Positions 48,918-56,817 of a stretch of 64,000 bases of DNA are shown here, piece by piece; position 1 is the stretch's first letter, and each line of letters starts with the position of its first letter. The translations under genes were made by a program, and so were the position numbers. The notes below the pieces were generated by a model. That model did no database searches and was not told where the DNA came from. It saw only the letters and a list, made by a program, of their open reading frames with translations. This DNA comes from Nymphaea colorata (lineage: Eukaryota; Streptophyta; Magnoliopsida; Nymphaeales; Nymphaeaceae), in contig NC_045142.1 in NCBI RefSeq assembly GCF_008831285.2, positions 5,027,501-5,091,500 of the forward strand. Reading direction: 5' to 3'.

Positions 48918-49200
48918 ACCAGGGATGCTCCCCATAATTCGATAACGGGCCCGATGCCTGAAACATGAGTTCGGACCCAGTTCGGGCCCTGCAAAATAAA
49001 AATACATTTTTTAAATATAAATTAAATTTTTTGTATAAAAAATATATTTTTAATAATAAAATATATATTATTAATAATAAAAAAAATTAAAAGTTATTAG
49101 GCTAGCCTAAACCGATTTTTTCAAGCTCCCGATTAAGCTGGATACCGGGTATTCATTGGGTGCCTGGCCCGATTTCTAGGACTATTTAAAGGTGTCATCC
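48918..49200. repeat. GC-ended AT-rich insertion
   Basis: CGGGCCCGATGCC and CAGTTCGGGCCCTG at the left and GTGCCTGGCCCGATTT at the right flank about 120 bp of AT-rich DNA. The piece has no counterpart at the same place in the intact duplicate and looks like a small nonautonomous insertion. Exact ends are not resolved. Confidence 0.45.
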
Positions 49201-49489
49201 AAGCGCACCCTAAACTTGCAAAAATCCCAAGATGATGGTACTAAGATTTTTTGACATTGATTCTTTCTTTAACAGCCAAAGTCCATTTGCACTAACATTC
49301 GTGGGTCAAGACAAAACCTCATGGCCTTGGGAGCCCACGTTTGCTTATGTTTACACGGTAGTTTGTACTGTTTGTGCCTTTGAACAAATTGATCACCTCA
49401 GTGTGCCTACTCTCTCTATTTTTTTGAAACTAGAACTGGTCTCTCACTGTATTCCTTGCTGATGTAAATGTTTGCTTTGTTGCATCTAT

Positions 49490-49790
49490 TTGAGTAGTGC
49501 AACTGGTCCAGTCAGGTGGCATGTATAACTCTCTCTCCAATGGATAGTGCAACTAGTCTGACCAGGTGGCATGTAGAGCTGTCTCTCCCTCTCTCTACCA
49601 AATAATCTCTCTGCCTACCGAATAATGAGTAGCACAACTGGTTGAGTCAGGTGGCGTGTATAAGTATTGTCCCCTATTCAGTTCCCAGGGATTCGACCTT
49701 TTGTATGAGGATGACGACTCAACCTTGGGGACCCGATTTTTAGTATAGTTGGCCTTCAATTTCTGCCTCCAAGAATGCCACGCTCGCATC
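49490..49790 (+). mobile_element. tRNA-derived SINE-like sequence with repeated 5' part
   Basis: TAGCACAACTGG (49630-49641) fits a polymerase III A box, and GGATTCGACC (49689-49698) is close to a B box. Two further copies of the A-box part, each followed by AGGTGGC(A/G)TGTA, precede it at about 49495 and 49545. The third copy is the only one followed by a B box. Tail and target duplication are not resolved. Confidence 0.5.
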
Positions 49791-50929
49791 CAGAATTAAG
49801 TCAGATCCCAATAGCCATTGTACGGGGAAGACATGGACTAGGGGCGGAGATACGTGCCAGAAGAAATTGTCACAATAGAACAATATTAATATTTCAGAAT
49901 AATTTTTGTCATTTACATGTTGGTATCTTTTAAAAACTAATTTTAAACAAACGCTCCTGAATTTTCTTGTTCGGACTTATGCTACATGCAGGGATAATAA
50001 TGGTAATTCTGGTTCTGGTACGACGCAGATTTGGGATGATGCTCATGCAGGGACTTAATGCACATAACATGGTGCTCTTATCTCTGCAACAACGCAGATT
50101 TCGGAGAGTGAAACAATCGGCTCTTTTTAACCGACATCTCGTAACTACTCCAGAGCCTTGGCCACTTAGCTTTGTACATTGGCCACCACCTTATGAACTC
50201 TGCCTTTGATTTCCACGTCCCACTCTCCTTACCTTTTTTTTTTTTTTTTTTCCTTTTTGGCATTGACAATTTGTTTTTCTTTTTTGTTGAACTTTTTGTA
50301 CCTTTGATTTTCCACTTCGTCTTCACACACTCTCTCTCTTTCTTTGCCTCTACATCACCTTCATTTGCTCTACCCTTTCAAACTCACCTTCTACTATGTC
50401 ATCGAGGTGCAGGTACGGATGGTGGTACGAGAAAGAGAAAATAGGTACGGGTACGCCGTTTTGCAAATCATGATAGGGGTACGGGTTTCTTTAATGCGAT
50501 AATATTAAATTTTTAATTAAAAAAAATTATAAATTTCGAAATGATTATGGAGGAACCCACAAAACTAATAAAGTTCCTTATCATAGGAGAGTCGTCATGA
50601 TGTGGGAAAAAATGTAGTCTGGAAATATACAGTATATGTAGCTGGAAAAAAGAGGGAAAATGCAGGAAATACAGCATATGGAAGTGTCGCAGCCCGCCTG
50701 GATTCAGAAGATTCACAGAAAAAAGAGGGAAATGCAGGAATCGAGAACAGGAAAGGGGAAGGAAGGAGGTGATTACAAAGGGGAAATAGCCGCCTGCGTT
50801 TTTGACTCGACCAATGAAGAGGACCACCTCTCCTTCTCTCAACGGTCTACACCCAGCGTGAAGGAGAACCGGAGAAGAAGACGAGCTTCGGGCATAATGT
50901 TAGGTTTTATTTTTTGGTATTAAAACATG

Positions 50930-50966
50930 GTTTGGATCTGGTTTCAACTCGAAACCAGATCCAAAC
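50930..50966. repeat. Perfect 16-bp inverted repeat
   Basis: GTTTGGATCTGGTTTC, a 5-base loop, then GAAACCAGATCCAAAC. A diverged version lies at 58643-58679. Confidence 0.9.
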
Positions 50967-51421
50967 GTACCACCGCTTTCTCCGTACCAAAGTACTAGTA
51001 CCGGTACACGGGTCACCCAGGCGTGGTGATATAAACCTTCCATTTGCCTTCTTTTCTTCTTTTGTCTTTTCTCCTACTTACTTTTTTCCTGAGGTCGTGG
51101 AAGTTGTGGCTCATTTGGAAAAAGCACAACAACATAGTTTTTAGGGGCACTTTCTCACTGTCGAATTATGTGGCACGGCTTATGCAGGGAGATGTCTACC
51201 TTGCTATTCAGCTACGGCACCGTCTTTCGTTTGCTGTTGGGTGACTCTGTCATTCTGCCTATCCACTATATCTCTGTCCCTCTTATTTTGTTTTATTGTG
51301 TTACTGCCTTGTATATTTTATTCTTTTATTTTGTTTTTGCGGTTTGGTCTTGTATCTTGAGGACATTTATTGTTCCCAAATTTTGTATGCGTTCCCATTT
51401 TATTGGTTCATTTCTTTTTCT

Positions 51422-51423
<2 letters not shown>

Positions 51424-51464
<41 letters not shown>
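51424..51464. repeat. (TA)n microsatellite
   Basis: About 20 uninterrupted TA units. The Tyr-Ile run in overlapping frames is an artefact of it. Confidence 0.95.
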
Positions 51465-51468
<4 letters not shown>

Positions 51469-51935
51469 AGACCTTTGATCTTTTGTTAAAAAAGAACATG
51501 CTCTTTGACTCAGGTTGAAATGTTGGTTTTTTATTATGATATCATGGGTGCCGTCCGTTTTCTCTTACTATAAAATCACCATTAAAGTCTAACAAAATGT
51601 TCAACTTAGTATATATCTTGCATCAACCCATCCTTAAGATCATATTTAGATTGCAAATAAAGATATTTTAAAATTTAAATCAAAGGGTCTCCAGCCATCG
51701 GGATGCATCCAGCCCACTTCGCTTCCGGATATATGTGTGTGGCCAGATGGATGAATGGCCGTGGGATTTCAGTATACGTATATGTGAGTATATGCTCAAA
51801 TATCGGCAGTCGAATGTTTGATGGATTTTTTTCAATATGTCGTTAAAAACTGACGCAGCGTCTCCGTTTTTCAAGGCTTTTCTCAATTGCAGGTAAAAAT
51901 TTATCCACCATCCCTTGGCAGATACCGATGCAATA

Positions 51936-52094
51936 CTATAAACCATCATTGATGGTTTTATAGCGGCAGATTTTTAGCAATAGCGGATTTTTTATTTTTT
52001 CAAACCCAACATCTGGTAGATTAGATAACAAAAAATAAGAAATCTACTATTGCTAAAAAGCTGCCGCTATAAAACCATTAATGATGATTTATAG
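51936..52094. mobile_element. Foldback MITE, 65-bp inverted repeats
   Basis: The left arm starts CTATAAACCATCATTGATGG and contains TTTTATAGCGGCAG. The reverse complement of the right arm differs from it at about six of 65 positions. TA dinucleotides border both ends, compatible with a TA target duplication. No coding capacity. A sequence like its right end (ACCATTAGTGATGATTTACA) also occurs at the start of the other duplicate near 47100. Confidence 0.8.
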
Positions 52095-52231
52095 TAAATG
52101 ATTCATGGTACTTTTTCTAAAGATTTATCATGCTTTTAGCAAAATATTATTGATTATCTAACAACCATGCGGGGTCCCCCAACATTTAAACTTTCTTGTC
52201 TATCTGTTACAAATTAATAATGTATCATTGT

Positions 52232-52970
52232 TGTTTCCTAACGAAAATTCAAGATTGCTGAAAATTCAACTGTACACTGGTGGGAACCACATTGTATTGC
52301 CGAAGAAACTTCAACCACGAGCATGTATTTCTATATTTAATTGGAAAAGGGTACTGCCAATGTTTCATCAATAATTGCTCTCAGTTCGTTCCTCGTAATT
52401 GAAACAACACCATCTTGATAGGATTGTTTTGATCTGATCTGAAAACTCATGGAGAAGAAAACCTTGAAGACAACCGTTCAAGGAAATATTGGAGATCAAT
52501 TCGTCGAACGCTGTAGTTGCCTACGAATGAAGAACGTCAAGGAAATATTGGAATAGTTTTTCCTTAACTTTTACTTGCATTACAAGTCTCTTTCATCTAT
52601 TGTTTCCTTACGAAAATTCAAGATTGCTGAAAATTCAACTCTATCTGGTGGGAACCACATTGTATTGCCGGATGAAACTTCAACCACGACCATGTATTTT
52701 TATATTTAATTGGAAAAGGGTACTGCCAATGTTTCATCAATAATTGCTCTCAGTTCGTTCCTCGTGATTGAAACAACACGATCTGGATCTGATTGATTTG
52801 ATCTGATCTGAAAACTCATGGAGAAGTAAACCTTGAAGGCTAACGTTCAAGGAAATATTGGAGATCAATTCGTCGAAAGCTGTAGTTGCCTACGAATGAA
52901 GAACGTCAAGGAAATATTGGAATAGTTTTTCCTTAACTTTTACTTGCATTACCAGCCTCTTTCATCTATT
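52232..52970. repeat. Tandem duplication, ~370 bp x2
   Basis: Copies at 52232-52600 and 52601-52970 share TGTTTCCT(A/T)ACGAAAATTC at the start and CTCTTTCATCTATT at the end. They differ at only a dozen or so positions. The left flank of copy 1 also matches 47175-47285, so the segmental duplication with the pseudogene block includes this area. Noncoding. Confidence 0.92.
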
Positions 52971-54247
52971 TTGGTAAAAAAACCGTTGCTTTTGTCACCT
53001 ACAAATCCGTCGGTTGAGACTTGTAACAGGTTTCAAGAAAATTGTCTGTAACTCACTCAAGGGATTCAAGTTTCGAATCTTGTATCGCTACCATGTTTTG
53101 TTGTGTATAACGAGCATTATTTTATGGCTGTTGGTCGCCGCTTTGTCAAATGCGATCGTCATCATTTTCAAGTCATGTACTTCAACGAAGAATTTGAAAG
53201 TTTTTTTTTTTTTTGTCAATAACTATCATGATATGTACGTTTAGCTATTTTTAAAAACATTCTAAACATTTTTATATGGTTTATATCTAGCAAATTTTAA
53301 GTTTACTCTTTAGTTATGTTTTTGTATTCTTTATAATTGGTTGATGTTATTCTTTATAATATATGGATTTTATGTCATTTATATTTGAGAGAGAGATAAA
53401 AAAAGAGAACAAGAATGAAAAAAAGACGGAGTATTTTGTTGGTCAGTATATTTTAGGTTGCATGTATTTGTAGGGACGGAAAGAGCAAGAGGGAAAGTAT
53501 TTTTTGTTAACTTAGATTTTTTTTTTACATATTTTATTTGATTTTTCATTATATGTTGATTTTAAGTTCCTCATGCATAGAAACAGAAAAAGAAAACGAG
53601 AGTGAATACTTTTATTTGTTTGCATTATTTATATGCTTTTCAAAATATTTTCCTTTGTCATATGTGAAGTTTTATTGAGAAAAAAAATATTTTTATTAGT
53701 TTATATATCTTTCATTTGTTTTATCATGTGTTTTGGAGAGAGAGAAAGAAACATATAAATATAAAAAAAATGCAAAACATGTATTAAACTTGTTCGCCTA
53801 TTCATTAATGCAAACAACAGAGACACGACAAGTTGAAAATTTTGTCCTTATAAACAAACGTTAGACAACATTACAGCTTGTCCATATGGACAAGGATTAT
53901 TTTTTCTTAAGACACTTGTTCTAAAGACTAAACTTATTGGTCTACTCATTAATACAAATGATAAAGAAGACAAGTTGCCTTATAAACAAAGGTTAGACAA
54001 AATTATAGCTTCTTCAAATGAATAAGGATTTTTTGTTCTTAAGACACTTGTTCTAAGACAAGACAAGTCTCCTAGAGCAGTTGTCCTTGCCACCAAACTA
54101 TAACTATAGGTCCGTCCGTGTCTTGAAACATTAAAGAATGTGACCATGAAAATTTTATGTAAAGGAGGTTTGGCCTAAGTAAACATTAAACGGGAAAAAA
54201 AAACGGTTGACATGCCTTACCCGGAATCGTTCGTGCATGGGGTCACC
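52971..54247. other. AT-rich insertion region between duplicated segments
   Basis: No gene is seen. This stretch has no counterpart in the pseudogene copy between 47285 and 47340, so it was inserted here or lost there. It includes an imperfect tandem repeat of about 120 bp at 53825-54060 (TTATAAACAAACGTTAGACA, then TTCTTAAGACACTTGTTCTA). Confidence 0.6.
53825..54060. repeat. Imperfect tandem repeat, ~120 bp x2
   Basis: The two units share GACAAGTTG, CTTATAAACAAA(C/G)GTTAGACAA, ATAAGGATT/ACAAGGATT and TTCTTAAGACACTTGTTCTA blocks. Confidence 0.75.
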
Positions 54248-54289
54248 AAGTGTTTTTCACTTGATACTTGGCATCATTAATCGCTTAAA

Positions 54290-54830
54290 AGAGTAGAGTA
54301 CTGATGCGGAAGAGACCTTGACTTGATTGTGTTCCATCTTTCACGGCGGTTGACGAGTTCACTGCAGGACAATGCTGTCGCCTTTCAGGTAGAGTGGAGA
54401 CAATGTAAGGGACACTGACGCGTTTGTCCGGGAGAGGAGAAACATTAATGACTGATGAAAGTACTCCTGAGGTAGAGGTGGCCTTGACCTGGTTGTTCTC
54501 TGTCGCCCAGGGTGGTGGGAGTCTCCGACTGCGAGGTTTGCGGTGTTCATTACCTGATCCATACAATTAGTCTCTCCTTCGGTTGACGAGTTCACTGCAA
54601 GACAATGCTGTCGCCGTCAAGGGAGAGTGGAGACAATGTAAGGGACACTGACGCGTTTGTCCGGGAGGGGAGAAACATTAATCACTGATAAAAATACACT
54701 TGAGGCGGAGGTGACCTTCACCTGGTTGTGCTCACGGTGGTGGAAGTCTCCGACTGCGAGGCTTGCGGTGTTCATTACCTGATCCATACGACTGCTCTCC
54801 TTCAGTCTTAAGCGCATGGGCCCCCTCAAA
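54290..54830. repeat. Dispersed repeat, copies 3 and 4 in tandem
   Basis: Two head-to-tail units of about 260 bp each contain GTTGACGAGTTCACTGCA, GACACTGACGCGTTTGTCCG, ACCTGGTTGT and GTCTCCGACTGCGAGG. The corresponding block in the pseudogene copy has one unit. The open frames here are repeat translations with no recognised domain. Confidence 0.9.
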
Positions 54831-55105
54831 GCTACGTAGACCTTGCCATTGGAATCAATTATATTCCTAGTATTCTTTATCTGAAACTTACTTGAAATTT
54901 AAAATTTGGAGCACTTCTGCTTTGAGTGACAATGTTACAACATTGATGCCCACCCCGTACACTGGCCTGTTAAATTTTGTCATATGTTATGGCCCGCTAA
55001 CAAGGGAGCATGTGTTATGAGTTAAGATTAAAGCTCAAAATCCATTCAAGAAACTCAGGCATGAAAAAATCTAACATATTTAGCACACCTGGATGTTACA
55101 GTCTG

Positions 55106-56739
55106 ATAAGCGTGTTTCAAATCATGCGGTAGATTTATGAAATATTGTCACAAGTGTTCACGAGTAAGCCACATTTTTGAGTGCCTCTTCCCATATTATT
55201 AACAAAAAAAAAAAAACAAATACAAAATAATATTACAAAAAACCTCCAATCTGCTTAAATGGCAAGGGCGAGAGGGTAAAAAAGAACTCTTTTCCAAAAA
55301 AAAAGTTCGATAAATTAACTTGCCACTTAAAACTTAAAATGACACGCTTTTCAAAAAAATGAAAAAACGTGTTTTTAACGCATTTTAAAAGAGTTTTTTT
55401 ACGTTATTTCACTTTTCCATTTCTTTTTAATGTCAATTAGTTTTTTTTTTCTTCATTTGTTGTAAATCTACTTTATTTTTTTATGTTTGAGAGAGACTCC
55501 CATGCAGAAAACGTGTTTACAAGAGCATTTAAAGATAAGAGTTGTAAATTAAACCGGAAACATAGAGTTACAGTTCCTAAACTATACACTTTTTGCAATT
55601 GCAAAATAAAAGGAACTGCCCATCCCCTGTTTTATGGACAAACAAAAAAAAATCTTCAAAGGATTTTACGCAGCAAGTAGGCGTTGCAATCATTTAGATA
55701 TTACCATCTTGCACGGCAACAAGATTGAAGATATGTGCACAAAAATCTTCAGTTGTCCTCCTGTTACCATAATCTGCAACTCTAATTACTGCCCTTAAAA
55801 TAACCTTCTTTCTTTACAGCCTGCACCACGGTCGACTGAATCATGCCATCAGCCGATCCAAAAGAGGGCGAGGCTGTGACTTTATAAAATAAACACCTAT
55901 ATTAATGAGCTTCACCAATAAAAAAAATGGCTTTTATTGATGTGAAACAGACAATAATACATATAACAAAATTGTCAATCAAACCTTTACTGACGTTTCC
56001 ACCAATCAGAAAAGATTGTGAGTCCAGACGACGTCACTGGTACCTTCAGTAACGAAATATGATCAAGTCAATACCTCTCCATATTGCTTACATTTTTAAG
56101 AAATAAGAATATAACAAATGAAGTGTTAAGACGAGCTGATGCTTACCTTGTATGTCTACGCCTTTACTGATGCTTGACAAACATTACAATTCTCAAAGAA
56201 TCACTCCCGCAGGTAGATTTACTTTTACTGACATTTTTTTCCATGTAACTGTAGATTTTATATATATATATATATATATAAAATATGTACAAACGTTATT
56301 TGTATATACCGATTCACCAAAAGCTAGCTGCAGAGAATGAGGGAGTACAATGAAGAGGCGTTGGAAGGTCCTGATCTCAACCTCAGGGTGTTAACAATAA
56401 TGTTAAAGGTTTTGAATAAGTGAAAATACGAGCCAATTATTGATTGATGAAGCGCAACATATAAAGGGCCGATTTGAGATTAACAAGATCGAACCTCCGA
56501 TCCCTGGTTTTGGGAAAAAAAAACAAATGTATTTTGCAGTTAAATAAAAATGGTGGGCTGCATATGAAATTTCATTCCACTTGCTATCTGATCTCAAAAG
56601 TACAAGATGCATTACTTGTGATGATTTTTCCATTTGTTCGACTAGACCTAGTCGTCTTCTTAAGTGTTTGATGCTTCTGACTTGGTCTTAATTTATTTAT
56701 CGAGGAGAAATATTAGAAATTATGGCTGCCGTTCCTCTT
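55106..56739. other. Upstream region of the malectin gene, absent from its duplicate
   Basis: This is mostly AT-rich noncoding DNA. T-rich stretches with GAAAAAACGTGTTTTT-like words lie at about 55290-55440 and recur at 60340-60470. It contains a (TA)n tract at about 56258-56281. It ends at the core promoter of the intact malectin gene, and the pseudogene copy lacks all of it. Confidence 0.5.
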
Positions 56740-56745
56740 TATAAG
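56740..56745 (+). promoter_or_regulatory. TATA box candidate of the kinase-less malectin gene
   Basis: TATAAG in the context CTCTTTATAAGCGACC lies 73 bp before the last base preceding the start codon, which allows a leader of about 45 nt. This is a plausible plant core promoter position. Confidence 0.5.
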
Positions 56746-56817
56746 CGACCCCAGTATACTGCTTAAGGCCCATTTCTCGTGAGCAAACTCAGTCTCTATT
56801 CCACTCTCTTGGTAGCG

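Larger units (their letters stand above)
47100..50010 (+). pseudogene. Decayed duplicate of the kinase-less malectin gene
   Basis: The block matches 52075-58960 piecewise. Its malectin exon (from 48508, acceptor TTTCTTCAG) aligns with exon 2 of the intact gene: NYWVGDYQFIQSGS, WADVETSMD, VSVCLAPDST and FISAI are kept. A +1/-1 indel pair destroys the DINIACGT start. A frameshift after QFIQSGS scrambles the middle, and CAA to TAA after FISAI ends the frame at 48917. The signal-peptide exon and promoter are missing: the sequence jumps from the equivalent of 55105 to 56953 at about 47944. Intron homology resumes near 49920 up to the third acceptor (ACATGCAGGGATA, about 49985-49997) and then ends, so the membrane exon is lost too. 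Confidence 0.88.
50011..51935. other. Intergenic DNA with GTACGG repeat and palindrome
   Basis: A poly-T run lies at 50230-50250, and GGTACGGGTACG-type words occur at 50410-50490 and 50990-51020. A perfect palindrome lies at 50930-50966, and a (TA)n microsatellite at 51424-51464. Open frames in this stretch show no domain. GTACGG words and a diverged form of the palindrome recur at 58398-58745 inside an intron of the intact malectin gene. Confidence 0.5.
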
